A stretch of 64,000 bases of DNA from Methylobacter psychrophilus (GTDB taxonomy: Bacteria; Pseudomonadota; Gammaproteobacteria; Methylococcales; Methylomonadaceae): NCBI RefSeq assembly GCF_025583945.1, contig NZ_JAOEGU010000022.1:1-64000 (forward strand). The letters are read 5' to 3'. A model generated the notes under the pieces. That model did no database searches. It saw only the letters and a list, made by a program, of their open reading frames with translations, and was not told the origin of the DNA. The stretch's first letter is position 1. Every line of letters begins with the position of its first letter. A program made the translations under genes and the position numbers. Shown in pieces: positions 47,323 through 56,937 of the stretch.

Positions 47323-48822
47323 TCATGTAAATTCCAGCTTGAAGCCGGCAGCTTTAAGATAATCTGCTTCCTGAAGTAAATCAGCATGAGTCAGTGGCGA
47401 TTGTGATAGCCACTCACCGGGGAATGTTAAGTAAATTTTGGTTTTTATAATAGCGATCTTAAAGTCAGGCAATTCTTGTTCAAGGCGATTACGGTGGAGT
47501 AATACGGCCAGTCGCAAAACAAGCGTCAGGTAAGGCGCGAAGTTATTCCAGGGTGATGGTAAGTCTTGGAAAAGAGCTTGCGAAAATTTGCGTCGATGTG
47601 CTCTGATAATCGATGCCAGCAACAGTTGATCCTGGTTGGAAAAACCCGCTAAATCACCATTTTCAATAATATAGGCGCTGTGTTTATGGTATTGGCTATG
47701 CGCTATATCAATGCCAATTTCATGTAAATCAGCGGCCCAATCCAAAAATTGTACACAGTCTTCATCAGTAGCCCAGTCGTGATGGTCGCTTAACTGGTTC
47801 AAAATGATATTAATGGTTTTATTAATCTGCGCCGCATGTTTTTTATCGGTGTGATATCGATCGGCGACAGACTGAACCGTTACCGAGCGCATGTCTTCAT
47901 TATAAATGCGGCCGACCAAGTCCTGTATGAGACCTTCTCTTAAGGCGCCATCAGAAACTGTCATTTGTTCTATGCCCAAGCTTTTAAAAGTAGCATAGAT
48001 AATAGCCACGCCGCCCGGAAAAACCGGTAGGCGTTCTGGATCAAGGTCGGGTAAATTAAGATTATTAATATGATCGCATTGGTTTATATGGGCAACCAGT
48101 TTCTCCAGACCTTGCCAGGTTATGCCGTTATTACTCCAGTTAGTCGCTTGCAGAACTTTTGCAATTGAACGCAAGCTGCCGGATGCACCAATGGCTTCAT
48201 CCCAGTTTGAAGTATAAAATTTTTTCTTGAATGGCTCCAGTTGTTGTTCGGCAAACAAGGTTGCCTGAGCAAAGGCATGTTTTGATAAGCGGCCCTCTTT
48301 AAAAAAGGCATTGCTCACTGAAACACAACCCATATGTAAACTCTCTTTCTCTTTGGGTGTTTCGCCGGTGCCGATGATGTATTCGGTACTACCGCCGCCG
48401 ATATCGATAACTAGGCGTAGTTTGGCGTTACTGCTCAAGCTATAAGCGACTCCCAGGTAGATCAGGCGAGCTTCTTCTATCCCGGAAATGATATGGATGG
48501 GATGGTTTAAAGCCTGTTCGGCTTTGATAAGAAACTGTGCGGCATTTTTAGCGGTACGCAGGGTGTTGGTGCCGACAATGCGTACACTGCCAGGCGGGAA
48601 GTGACGGATTCTTTGGCCAAACCGTTCCAGGCAGGCCAGCGCCCTATTTTGAGTACTTTCATCCAAAATGTTGTTGGCATCCAGTCCGGATGCAAGCCTG
48701 ACCATTTCCCTAAGTCGGTCAATTGTTTGTGGTGTACCGTTGTTTAAATTGCATACAATCATGTGAAAACTATTGGAGCCCAAGTCTACGGCAGCAACAA
48801 TTTCTGGTGGTTTGTTAGGCAC
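47323..48822 (-). CDS. ppx: Exopolyphosphatase / pppGpp phosphohydrolase
   Basis: Ppx/GppA family enzyme degrading polyphosphate (or pppGpp). The ASKHA nucleotide-binding fold has IVAAVDLGSNSFHMIV at the start, GIEEARLIYLG, and IDIGGGSTEYIIG. The C-terminal half has an HD-like region (DWAADLHEIGIDIAHSQYHKHSAYII). Of 499 residues, the length is nearer Ppx (513) than GppA (494) but does not separate them. The start is GTG. The unknown membrane-anchored gene follows on the same strand. Confidence 0.92.
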   Translation of the reverse strand: MPNKPPEIVAAVDLGSNSFHMIVCNLNNGTPQTIDRLREMVRLASGLDANNILDESTQNRALACLERFGQRIRHFPPGSVRIVGTNTLRTAKNAAQFLIKAEQALNHPIHIISGIEEARLIYLGVAYSLSSNAKLRLVIDIGGGSTEYIIGTGETPKEKESLHMGCVSVSNAFFKEGRLSKHAFAQATLFAEQQLEPFKKKFYTSNWDEAIGASGSLRSIAKVLQATNWSNNGITWQGLEKLVAHINQCDHINNLNLPDLDPERLPVFPGGVAIIYATFKSLGIEQMTVSDGALREGLIQDLVGRIYNEDMRSVTVQSVADRYHTDKKHAAQINKTINIILNQLSDHHDWATDEDCVQFLDWAADLHEIGIDIAHSQYHKHSAYIIENGDLAGFSNQDQLLLASIIRAHRRKFSQALFQDLPSPWNNFAPYLTLVLRLAVLLHRNRLEQELPDFKIAIIKTKIYLTFPGEWLSQSPLTHADLLQEADYLKAAGFKLEFT

Positions 48823-48964
48823 GTATTATCCAGTTTTGTCTACGAGGCGTGTTAATGTCTGATAAAATAACACAGTTTTCTGTGGTCCATTTAAGCTTTT
48901 TATTATGGATTACATTTGTCTAATTTAACTTATTTAAAGGCTCCCGTTAAGTGTTAGTTTCAAT

Positions 48965-49891
48965 ATGAATGCATTATCTATTCGTAAGCTTCGAAAAACT
49001 TATAATAATGGTTTTGAGGCCTTAAAAGGTATTAATCTTGATGTTGAGGAAGGTGATTTTTTTGCCTTGCTCGGGCCTAATGGTGCCGGTAAGTCGACGG
49101 CGATTGGCATTATAAGCTCGTTGGTTAATGAGTCCAGTGGCTCGGTTAGTATCTTTGGTCATGATTTAAAAACCGATCGATCAAGAGCCAAAAGTTGCTT
49201 GGGTCTGGTTCCGCAAGAAGTTAACTTTAATCAATTTGATACGGTCAAAAGTATTGTTATTAATCAGGCAGGTTATTATGGACTGCCCCGTAAACTTGCG
49301 CTGCAAAGAACGGAGCATTGTCTTAAGCAGATGGATTTATGGGATAAGCGTGATACGGTTTCCCGGCGTTTATCCGGCGGTATGAAGCGCCGGGTTATGA
49401 TTGCACGTGCCATGGTGCATGCGCCCAAGTTGTTGATTCTTGATGAGCCGACTGCCGGTGTTGATATAGAAATCCGCAGGTCCATGTGGAAAATGATGGA
49501 GGCTGTTAATCAGGAGGGCACAACGATTATTTTAACGACGCATTATCTGGAAGAAGCCGAAAGCCTGTGCCGTAATATTGCGATTATTGATCAGGGTTTG
49601 ATCGTCGAAAATACGGATATGGCCAGTTTACTGGCAAGATTGCATGTTGATCACTTTATTCTCGATCTGGCAGAGTCGTTAGCTAATGTTCCCGTCATTG
49701 CCGGCTATCAGATTGAGCGTATAGCCGAAAAGATACTTAGCGTTGCTGTGCCAAAAGAATTAGGGCTTAATCAATTATTCAGTCAATTAAGCGCACATAA
49801 CATCAAGGTGATTAGTCTGAAAAACAAGAGTAATCGTTTGGAGCAATTATTTATGGATTTGGTCGAATCAAAGTCCACAGGTGCTGAGTAA
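48965..49891 (+). CDS. ABC-2 type transporter, ATP-binding subunit (YadG-like)
   Basis: 308 residues. Walker A GPNGAGKSTAIGI near 36-48, signature RLSGGMKRRVMIARAM, Walker B LLILDEPTAGVD, and the switch His in TTHYLEEAE. The C-terminal 80 residues are a small regulatory domain. It is paired with the permease by a TAATG one-base overlap. The closest in type is E. coli YadG/YadH, an exporter of unknown substrate. Confidence 0.92.
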   Translation: MNALSIRKLRKTYNNGFEALKGINLDVEEGDFFALLGPNGAGKSTAIGIISSLVNESSGSVSIFGHDLKTDRSRAKSCLGLVPQEVNFNQFDTVKSIVINQAGYYGLPRKLALQRTEHCLKQMDLWDKRDTVSRRLSGGMKRRVMIARAMVHAPKLLILDEPTAGVDIEIRRSMWKMMEAVNQEGTTIILTTHYLEEAESLCRNIAIIDQGLIVENTDMASLLARLHVDHFILDLAESLANVPVIAGYQIERIAEKILSVAVPKELGLNQLFSQLSAHNIKVISLKNKSNRLEQLFMDLVESKSTGAE

Positions 49892-50655
49892 TGAATTATT
49901 CTATTGCTTTAAAAACGTTGGTGATAAAAGAAATCTCCCGATTTGTGCGTATCTGGCCACAAACTTTATTGCCACCGGCGATTACCACGGCATTATATTT
50001 TTTAATTTTCGGTAAATTGATTGGCGGTCGCATTGGCACCATTAATGGCGCAAGTTATATGGATTATATTGTCCCCGGCATTATTCTTATGTCGGTAATC
50101 AGTCATTCTTATGCGAATGTGGTTTCCTCTTTTTATTCGACCAAATTTCAGCGTAATATTGAAGAGTTGTTGGTAGCTCCCGTACCCAACTGGGTGATTC
50201 TTGCCGGCTATGTCAGCGGAGGTATTATTCGTGGTTTGTTGGTCGGTTTGGTGGTCGCATTAATCTCGCTTTTATTTGCCGATATTGTCGTCAATAACGT
50301 GTTGATTACTTTATCCATGGCTTTATTGACTGCGACTTTATTTTCTTTGGCCGGTTTTATTAATGCGGTGCTTGCAGAAAGCTTTGACGATATTTCCATT
50401 ATTCCCAACTTTATATTAACGCCCTTAAGTTATCTGGGGGGCGTTTTTTATTCGGTAGAGATGTTGGAGGGTGTCTGGAAAACTATTTCCAGAGCCAATC
50501 CCATTTTGTATATGATTAATGCCTTTAGATACGGGTTGATAGGCGTGACGGATGTTAGTATCCAGTTGGCTTATATGATTACGGGGGGATTTATTGTGGT
50601 ATTAATGTTTTTCAGCTTGTTTTTATTACATAAAGGCATTGGTATCAAGAATTAA
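49891..50655 (+). CDS. ABC-2 type transporter, permease subunit (YadH-like)
   Basis: 254 residues, six membrane segments; the ABC-2 pattern is seen in YMDYIVPGIILMSVI, RNIEELLVAPVPNWVILAGYVSGG (in two parts) and the late GGVFYSVEMLEGVWKTISRANPI loop. It forms a half-exporter pair with the upstream ATPase. The substrate is unknown. slyD follows after 96 bases and may have its own promoter. Confidence 0.92.
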   Translation: MNYSIALKTLVIKEISRFVRIWPQTLLPPAITTALYFLIFGKLIGGRIGTINGASYMDYIVPGIILMSVISHSYANVVSSFYSTKFQRNIEELLVAPVPNWVILAGYVSGGIIRGLLVGLVVALISLLFADIVVNNVLITLSMALLTATLFSLAGFINAVLAESFDDISIIPNFILTPLSYLGGVFYSVEMLEGVWKTISRANPILYMINAFRYGLIGVTDVSIQLAYMITGGFIVVLMFFSLFLLHKGIGIKN

Positions 50656-50751
50656 ATGACAGGCAGGTTTTTAGATAATGATAATTTTTCAGACAAACGA
50701 CTGGCAAATCGTTATCATATTTTATTTTTTAACAAGCAATAAGGTTTTATC

Positions 50752-51231
50752 ATGCAAGTAGCTGACAACATGGCTGTTTCTATTCATTACACCCTGACTA
50801 ATGATGAAGGGGAAGTACTTGATAGTTCGATAGGTGAAGAGGTATTGGTTTATCTGCAAGGCAGCGGAAATATTGTCCCCGGTCTTGAAAATGCTCTCGT
50901 TGGCAAAGTTATCGGTGACAAATTTACTGTGCGTATTGCTCCTGAAGAGGCCTATGGCGAACTGATGGACGATATGATTCAGGTGCTTTCACGGGATATG
51001 TTTGAAGGTATCGATAATATAGAAGTCGGTATGCAGTTTCATGCCGATGTTAGTGAAGGTCCCGGCGTAGTCACTGTGGTTAATATTGAGGGTGATGAGA
51101 TTACTATTGACGGAAATCATCCGTTGGCAGGTGTTGCCTTAAACTTTGATGTGGAAGTGATTGATGTAAGACCTGCCACAGAAGAAGAAGCGACTCATGG
51201 TCATATTCATGGCGAGGGTTGCCATCACTAA
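50752..51231 (+). CDS. slyD: FKBP-type peptidyl-prolyl isomerase SlyD
   Basis: 159 residues with an FKBP domain (MQVADNMAVSIHYTLT, GSGNIVPGLENALVGK) into which an IF chaperone flap is inserted. It ends in a short histidine tail, HGHIHGEGCHH, six residues of metal-binding type. E. coli SlyD has a longer His/Cys tail used for nickel supply to hydrogenase; here the short tail implies chaperone action with weaker metal binding. Shine-Dalgarno AAGG is upstream. Confidence 0.92.
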   Translation: MQVADNMAVSIHYTLTNDEGEVLDSSIGEEVLVYLQGSGNIVPGLENALVGKVIGDKFTVRIAPEEAYGELMDDMIQVLSRDMFEGIDNIEVGMQFHADVSEGPGVVTVVNIEGDEITIDGNHPLAGVALNFDVEVIDVRPATEEEATHGHIHGEGCHH

Positions 51232-51339
51232 ATATGGCAAAATAGATTCCAGGAAAATGACGAAAAGATTGGCTTGCTTTATCGTCTGCCAATCACTCAA
51301 GTGTAGCCGGGCTTTATAGTTATTGAAGTTCTCAAGTGT

Positions 51340-51366
51340 TCCGGTCGGGTTGAATGCCCGACCGGA
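51340..51366. terminator. Hairpin between convergent slyD and glnD
   Basis: Perfect 10-base arms (51340-51349 and 51357-51366; CCGGTCGGG core) with a 7-base loop, 24 bases from the end of glnD and about 110 from slyD. It belongs to the same family as the 25630 repeat (TATTGAAGT box upstream). It may serve both genes as a terminator, though it lacks a U-run. Confidence 0.55.
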
Positions 51367-51389
51367 ATCAAAAGTTCCCCTGTCCTTAA

Positions 51390-54035
51390 TTATGTATCCA
51401 GTATCTTTTGTATTTTCCTGCGGATCAGATTTTGTTTATCTACATCATCGATAGGCTTTAATTGCTGATCGGTGATGTAAAACATATCTTCGGCACGACT
51501 GCCTATGGTGGTTATTTTTGCACTGAGCAGATTAACCTTCTGTTCGAGGAAGGCGCGTCCTATTTTCGATAAAAGTCCCGCATGGTCTGTCGTGATAAGT
51601 TCCATTATCGTATGCCTGTGTAATGGATCTGATAAAAATTTGATGCTGGTAGGAATAGGAAAATGTAAGGCTTGTCTTGATTTTGATCGACGATGGATGT
51701 TGATATGGCCTTTTACGTCCCTGTTTAGCAGATTGTTGCGGAGTGACATACAAATATGAGCCACTCTACAGGATTCGTTGATGGGCTCTCCTGATTGCTC
51801 AAGTACCTGAAAGCTGTTAAGCACATAATTATCCTGAGTGGTCATTATTCTGGCATCAAGAATGGTCAGGCCTAGCTGATCAAGTGTGGCGGTGATAATT
51901 GAGAAAATAGGGCCTTCGTCTTTAGTGTAAACAAACACTTCAGCGCTACCCAGTTGGGTTTGCTGGCGCAATAAAACCAGCGGCAAGTCGGCTTCTTTGG
52001 AGGCGACTATGGTTGTTGTATGCCAAACGATTTCATCGGCAGAATAACGTAAAAAATAATCATCGTTGGTGTGTTGCCATGCGCTATAAATGATGGCTTC
52101 CGATATTCCAAGTTTAATCAGTTCGTCTTTGGCTTCCTGTTTATTTTCACGCAATCGGTCGGCAAGAGTTGCAGGATTTTGGAGTCCCTGGATCAGGGCG
52201 TTGTAAGTGGCAGAATAAAGCTCTTTAAGTAAGGCATCTTTCCAGCCATTCCATAGTTCCGGATTAGTGGCCCGTATATCTGCGACGGTTAATAAATACA
52301 AGTGATTAAGATATTCGATACTGCCGACTTTTTGCGCAAATTCATGAATAACATCCGGGTCGCCGATATCTTTTCGCTGGGCTGTCATGGACATAACCAA
52401 ATGGCTCCGAACCAGCCAGGTGATTAGTTTGGTATCGTGAGCGGAAAGATCATGTTGAATACAAAAATCTCGGGCAATGTTTTCACCTATAGCTGAATGG
52501 TCGCCATTTTGACCCTTGGCAATATCATGAAAAAGCGCGGCAATATATAAGATTTCCGGTTTTGTGATCAGCAGAAAAACGCTATTGCAGAGCGGGAATT
52601 CATCCCGGTGTTCTTCCAATGAAAAACGCCGCAAGTTTCTAACCACAAAAAGCGTATGTTCATCTACCGTATAAATGTGGAACAAGTCATATTGCATACG
52701 CGCAACGATGTTGGCAAAGCTGGGTAAGTAGGCAGCTAATACGCCGTATCGATTCATGCGTCTTAATTCATGGGTCAAGCCGCGTGGCCTGCGAAAAATT
52801 TCGATAAAAAGGCAATTGGCGGTTTTATTATTACGGAATTCAGCATCAATCAAATGCAGGTTTTTTCTGATCAGGCGTATGGTTGTGGCTCTTATACCTG
52901 ATAGTGACGGGTTTACTTGCAGCAGTAAAAAAACTTCCAGTAAAGCCAGTGGCTGTTGTTCGAATAGCGACTCGTTGATTGCCTCAAGATAACCGTTGAT
53001 GGCAATAAATTTGTCGTTAACCGGGGTTTCTTTGCAAAGCATCTCACCGGCGACAAAGCGCTCATTAAATAATTGCAGCAACATTTCATTGAGTCGTTCA
53101 AGTCCTTGTACGGTTTTAAAATAAAACTGCATAAATTGTTCGACATCTTGATTATAGTGCTGATCCTCAGTGCTGAAGCCAAATTGCTGGGCAAGTTCAC
53201 GTTGATAATCAAAAACGAGCCTATCTTCCGCCCGGTCAGTTAACAGATGTAGCGCATAACGAATTCGCCATAACACATCGCGGGCTGAAATGAGTTCTGC
53301 ATATTCGGACTCAGGTAAGAAGTCGTATTTAATCAGCTCCTTGAGTGTTGATGAGTTGTAATGACGTTTAAATACCCAGGCAATAACCTGCATGTCCCGC
53401 AATCCACCAGGACCTTCTTTAATATTGGGTTCAAGGTTATAGGCGGTATCGTGAAATTTGGCGTAGCGGAGTCGTTGTTCCTCCATCTTGGCGGCAAAAA
53501 ACTGATCGGATGGCCAAATTTTATCAGGTGTTATACGCAGTTTAAGCATTTCATAAAGCGTATTGTTGCCGGCAATCAGGCTGATTTCCATCAGACTGGT
53601 CATGATAGTTTGATCATCAAGAGCCACGGTAACGCATTCATCGATAGTGCGTACGCTATGTCCCGGTTTTAAGCCGATATCCCACAGAAAAGTAAACAGG
53701 TTTGCCAGTGCTTCCTGATAAGCTGAGGTGTCGTCAGAATCCAATAGAACAATAATGTCGATATCGGAATGAGGAAACAACTCTCTTCTGCCAAAACCAC
53801 CGACGGCGCATAAGCTTAATTGCTCTGCATGTGGGCCCAGAAAATGCTGCCAACAACAGCTTAAAATCAGATCAATAAAGTCTGATTTTTCTTTAAGTAG
53901 ATCTGAAACTGATTGGTGTGGGTCGAATTTTAGTTTTAATTCGATGTTTTTTTGTTTTAGCAGGTGTTTAAACTGTAGCAGGCTATCAGGTTGTGAAAAA
54001 AGTGTAGGATTGATATATTCATCTATAGCTGTCAC
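51390..54035 (-). CDS. glnD: PII uridylyltransferase / uridylyl-removing enzyme
   Basis: Glutamine sensor that modifies GlnB/GlnK. Of 881 residues: the nucleotidyltransferase domain has GGFGRRELFPHSDIDIIVLLD near 83-103, an HD domain for uridylyl removal has HDIAKGQNGDHS, and two ACT domains at the C terminus (VFVYTKDEGPIFSII, MELITTDHAGLLSKIGRAF) bind glutamine. All parts are present. The start is GTG inside the map stop (GTGA overlap), so the two are coupled. It points to nitrogen control by the PII system. Confidence 0.95.
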   Translation of the reverse strand: MTAIDEYINPTLFSQPDSLLQFKHLLKQKNIELKLKFDPHQSVSDLLKEKSDFIDLILSCCWQHFLGPHAEQLSLCAVGGFGRRELFPHSDIDIIVLLDSDDTSAYQEALANLFTFLWDIGLKPGHSVRTIDECVTVALDDQTIMTSLMEISLIAGNNTLYEMLKLRITPDKIWPSDQFFAAKMEEQRLRYAKFHDTAYNLEPNIKEGPGGLRDMQVIAWVFKRHYNSSTLKELIKYDFLPESEYAELISARDVLWRIRYALHLLTDRAEDRLVFDYQRELAQQFGFSTEDQHYNQDVEQFMQFYFKTVQGLERLNEMLLQLFNERFVAGEMLCKETPVNDKFIAINGYLEAINESLFEQQPLALLEVFLLLQVNPSLSGIRATTIRLIRKNLHLIDAEFRNNKTANCLFIEIFRRPRGLTHELRRMNRYGVLAAYLPSFANIVARMQYDLFHIYTVDEHTLFVVRNLRRFSLEEHRDEFPLCNSVFLLITKPEILYIAALFHDIAKGQNGDHSAIGENIARDFCIQHDLSAHDTKLITWLVRSHLVMSMTAQRKDIGDPDVIHEFAQKVGSIEYLNHLYLLTVADIRATNPELWNGWKDALLKELYSATYNALIQGLQNPATLADRLRENKQEAKDELIKLGISEAIIYSAWQHTNDDYFLRYSADEIVWHTTTIVASKEADLPLVLLRQQTQLGSAEVFVYTKDEGPIFSIITATLDQLGLTILDARIMTTQDNYVLNSFQVLEQSGEPINESCRVAHICMSLRNNLLNRDVKGHINIHRRSKSRQALHFPIPTSIKFLSDPLHRHTIMELITTDHAGLLSKIGRAFLEQKVNLLSAKITTIGSRAEDMFYITDQQLKPIDDVDKQNLIRRKIQKILDT

Positions 54036-54796
54036 ATTTCCTCTTTACGCAATGTCAAGATTTCATAGCCCTCAGTAGTCACTAAAAGGGTGTGCTCAAA
54101 TTGTGCGGATAGACTCCGGTCTTTGGTAACGGCTGTCCAGCCATCAGCTAATACTTTAACGTCATATTTGCCCAGATTAATCATGGGCTCAATGGTTATT
54201 ATCATGCCAGCCTCAAGGGTTATTCCTGTTCCTGCTTTACCGTAATGCAAAACTTGCGGTTCTTCATGGAATTTTTTACCGATACCATGCCCGCAAAAGT
54301 CTCTAACCACTGAGTAACGATTACTTTCGGCGTGTTTTTGTATAGCGTGGCCAATGTCGCCTAAAGTAGCACCGGCTTTGACTTGTTCTATGCCAAGGAA
54401 CATGGATTCCTGGGTTACTTTAATCAGGCGTTTTGCATGTTGACTCACTTCGCCGACGCAGAACATTTTACTGGTATCCCCATGGTAATCATCTTTAATG
54501 ACGGTGATGTCAATATTAACGATATCTCCCTCTTTTAGTTTTTTTTCGCAGGGAATGCCATGACAAACTGTCTGGTTAATGGATGTGCATATTGATTTTG
54601 GAAAACCGTGATAATTGAGTGGTGCCGGGATGGCGTTTTGTACATCAATGATATAATCATGACAGAGTTTATCAAGTTGTTCGGTGGTTACGCCAGGAAC
54701 AACGTAGGGTTCAATCATTTCCAAAACTTCGGCTGCCAGTCTTCCGGCGATACGCATTTTGGTGATTTCACTGGGGGATTTAATGATTATGCTCAT
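54032..54796 (-). CDS. map: Methionine aminopeptidase, type I
   Basis: Removes the first methionine of new proteins. 254 residues. The dimetal ligands lie in VNIDITVIKDDYHGDTSKMF (two Asp), FCGHGIGKKFHEEPQVLHYG (His), TIEPMI (Glu) and AQFEHTLLVT (Glu). It is divergent from rpsB, the common arrangement in gammaproteobacteria, and overlaps glnD downstream. Confidence 0.96.
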   Translation of the reverse strand: MSIIIKSPSEITKMRIAGRLAAEVLEMIEPYVVPGVTTEQLDKLCHDYIIDVQNAIPAPLNYHGFPKSICTSINQTVCHGIPCEKKLKEGDIVNIDITVIKDDYHGDTSKMFCVGEVSQHAKRLIKVTQESMFLGIEQVKAGATLGDIGHAIQKHAESNRYSVVRDFCGHGIGKKFHEEPQVLHYGKAGTGITLEAGMIITIEPMINLGKYDVKVLADGWTAVTKDRSLSAQFEHTLLVTTEGYEILTLRKEEM

Positions 54797-54990
54797 GGGC
54801 GGTTCAGGAATTAGGGTTTAGGGTTCAAGGTGTAATGTTAACTTAACATACTCTAATTTTGCACCTTTTGCCTGTAATAGCGCAAATTTTAACAGACAGT
54901 TGCTTGTTGTAAAAAGTAAATTATGGTATAAAGTGAAGTTCATTTTTGTAAAAAATACTCACGCTTATCGTCACGTTTGGTAGGGTGCCG

Positions 54991-55080
54991 ACTTCATTTG
55001 CTGAAGTGGGTTACTAGACGGGATAGGCGGAGGCACAACCCAACTCGGAATAAAATATTCCGACTTTAAATCTTAGGAGA
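54991..55080 (+). promoter_or_regulatory. rpsB 5' leader with two hairpins (candidate S2-binding site)
   Basis: Hairpin one (54991-55007: ACTTCA/TGAAGT) and hairpin two (55046-55062: perfect 7-base arms with an AAA loop) precede AGGAGA (55075-55080), a strong Shine-Dalgarno. In enterobacteria the rpsB leader folds into two hairpins that let S2 repress rpsB-tsf; the layout here is similar, but the sequence was not compared with that motif. The promoter itself is probably upstream of 54990 in the 289-base gap from map. Confidence 0.5.
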
Positions 55081-55085
55081 AATAA

Positions 55086-55826
55086 ATGGCAGCAGTATCC
55101 ATGCGTCAAATGCTTGAAGCGGGTGTTCACTTTGGACACCAAACTCGTTATTGGAATCCAAAAATGGCAACATATTTGTTTGGATCACGTAACAAAATCC
55201 ATATCATCGATTTGGAAAAAACGCTTCCAATGTTCAATGACGCAATGAATTATCTGAGTCAGATGACAGCAAACAAAGGTACTATTTTGTTTGTTGGTAC
55301 TAAAAAAGCAGCACGTAAAGTTGTTGCCGAAGAAGCCAAGCGTTGCGGCATGCCCTACGTTAATCATCGCTGGTTAGGCGGTATGATGACCAACTTCAAA
55401 ACTATCAAGAAATCGATTAACCGTCTTAAGGAACTGGAAGCAATGAAAGCTGACGGTACGCTTTATCAACGTTTCGGTAAAAAAGAAGCGTTAGGTATGG
55501 AGCGTGAACTGGAAAAACTTGAGCGTAGTCTTGGTGGTATCAAGGATATGAAGGGCGTTCCTGACGTTATTTTCGTATTGGATGTCGGTTATGAAAAGAA
55601 TGCCATTAGCGAAGCAAAAAAATTAGGTATTCCGGTTGTTGGTATTGTTGATTCCAACAATTCACCTGAACTAATTGATTATGTTATTCCAGGTAATGAC
55701 GACTCAATTCGCGCTGTCAAGCTCTATTGTGAAAGCGTTTCTGCAATAGTGCTGGACGCCAAAACAGCCGGTTTAGGCTTGTCAGCCAAGGCCGATGATT
55801 TTATTGAAGAAGCAGCGGCAGAATAA
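55086..55826 (+). CDS. rpsB: Ribosomal protein S2
   Basis: 246 residues, canonical start [24 protein letters not shown], with GAGVHFGHQ-type and [11 protein letters not shown]-type motifs ([15 protein letters not shown]), [13 protein letters not shown], and the end [22 protein letters not shown]. First gene of the long translation/isoprenoid operon; a terminator separates it from tsf. Confidence 0.98.
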   Translation: MAAVSMRQMLEAGVHFGHQTRYWNPKMATYLFGSRNKIHIIDLEKTLPMFNDAMNYLSQMTANKGTILFVGTKKAARKVVAEEAKRCGMPYVNHRWLGGMMTNFKTIKKSINRLKELEAMKADGTLYQRFGKKEALGMERELEKLERSLGGIKDMKGVPDVIFVLDVGYEKNAISEAKKLGIPVVGIVDSNNSPELIDYVIPGNDDSIRAVKLYCESVSAIVLDAKTAGLGLSAKADDFIEEAAAE

Positions 55827-55881
55827 CTAATCTTTATATTTATACAGGTTTTCTGTGTAAGTAAAAAGTTGGATTAGGCCA

Positions 55882-55910
55882 AAAAACGCCTCCTTACGGG
55901 GGCGTTTTTA
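55882..55910 (+). terminator. Intrinsic terminator/attenuator between rpsB and tsf
   Basis: A 12-bp stem (55882-55893 with 55898-55909, one G-U pair) with TTAC loop, A-run before and U-run after (five U). It lies just upstream of the tsf Shine-Dalgarno and would cut the amount of tsf relative to rpsB transcript. Confidence 0.9.
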
Positions 55911-55939
55911 CAGTGACGATATTTTGAGGAAACACAAGC

Positions 55940-56836
55940 ATGAGTATTACTATCAGTGCAGTAATGGTTAAAGAACTGCGTGAAAGAACAGGCTCCGGTA
56001 TGATGGAGTGTAAAAGAGCATTAGTTGAAGCTAATGGTGACATGGACTTGGCTATTGAAAATATGCGTAAATCCGGTTTGGCAAAAGCTGATAAAAAATC
56101 AGGTCGTATTGCGGCTGAAGGTATTATTGGCGTTAAAGTTAGTGATAGCGGAAAATCGGTAGCGATTGTCGATATAAACTGTGAAACTGATTTCGTTGCC
56201 AAAGCAGATGATTTCGTTGGTTTTGTTAACAGCGTAACCGTTGCTTTGTTGAATGCCGGAAACATTGAGTCAGAAGAACAATTGTTGGCAATGCCGTTGG
56301 AAGATGGCGTTACTGTTGACGAAATGCGCCGTGGCTTGATTTCAACATTGGGCGAAAACATTACTATCAGACGTTTTGAAAAATTTGAAACCGCTGAAGG
56401 TGGCACTTCGTGTTATTTACATGGCAGTAAAATTGGCGTAATTGTTGAATTAGCCGTAGCAGACCAAGAATTAGGCAAAGATATTGCCATGCATATTGCG
56501 GCCAGCAAGCCACATTATGTTTCTGAAGATCAAGTGCCGGTTGATACTATCGAAAAAGAAAAAGAAATTTTCTTGGCGCAACAAGAAGAAAAAATCAAAG
56601 GTAAACCAGCAGAAATTGTGGCAAAAATGGTTACCGGTCGGGTTGGTAAATTTTTGGCAGAAGTGACCTTGTTAGGCCAGCCTTTTATTAAAGACGACAA
56701 AATGACTATCGCTCAATTGGTGTCATCAAAAGGCAACAAAGCTATTCGTTTCATTCGTTTTGAAGTGGGTGAAGGCATAGAGAAAAAAGAAGAAAACTTT
56801 GCTGAAGAAGTAATGGCGCAAGTTAGAGGCAATTAA
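55940..56836 (+). CDS. tsf: Translation elongation factor Ts
   Basis: 298 residues, nucleotide-exchange factor for EF-Tu. Start MSITISAVMVKELRERTGSGMMECK with the conserved TGSGMM-Cys-Lys motif and the following UBA-like domain; coreC FCVA region INCETDFVAKADDF (Thr-Asp-Phe-Val that contacts EF-Tu) is intact. A GAGGA Shine-Dalgarno is upstream. Confidence 0.97.
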   Translation: MSITISAVMVKELRERTGSGMMECKRALVEANGDMDLAIENMRKSGLAKADKKSGRIAAEGIIGVKVSDSGKSVAIVDINCETDFVAKADDFVGFVNSVTVALLNAGNIESEEQLLAMPLEDGVTVDEMRRGLISTLGENITIRRFEKFETAEGGTSCYLHGSKIGVIVELAVADQELGKDIAMHIAASKPHYVSEDQVPVDTIEKEKEIFLAQQEEKIKGKPAEIVAKMVTGRVGKFLAEVTLLGQPFIKDDKMTIAQLVSSKGNKAIRFIRFEVGEGIEKKEENFAEEVMAQVRGN

Positions 56837-56846
56837 GAATGATCTG

Positions 56847-56875
56847 GTTGAATTGCCTTTTTTTGGCAGTTCAAC
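56847..56875. terminator. Hairpin between tsf and pyrH
   Basis: Arms 56847-56857 and 56865-56875 (GTTGAATTGCC type, one wobble pair) around an all-T loop. There is no U-run after the stem, so processing or partial termination is likelier than a full stop. Confidence 0.5.
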
Positions 56876-56937
56876 ATAAGTGACTATGACTGTTGGCTCA
56901 TGATAATCAACCTACTAAACTGACCCCCGATACTACT

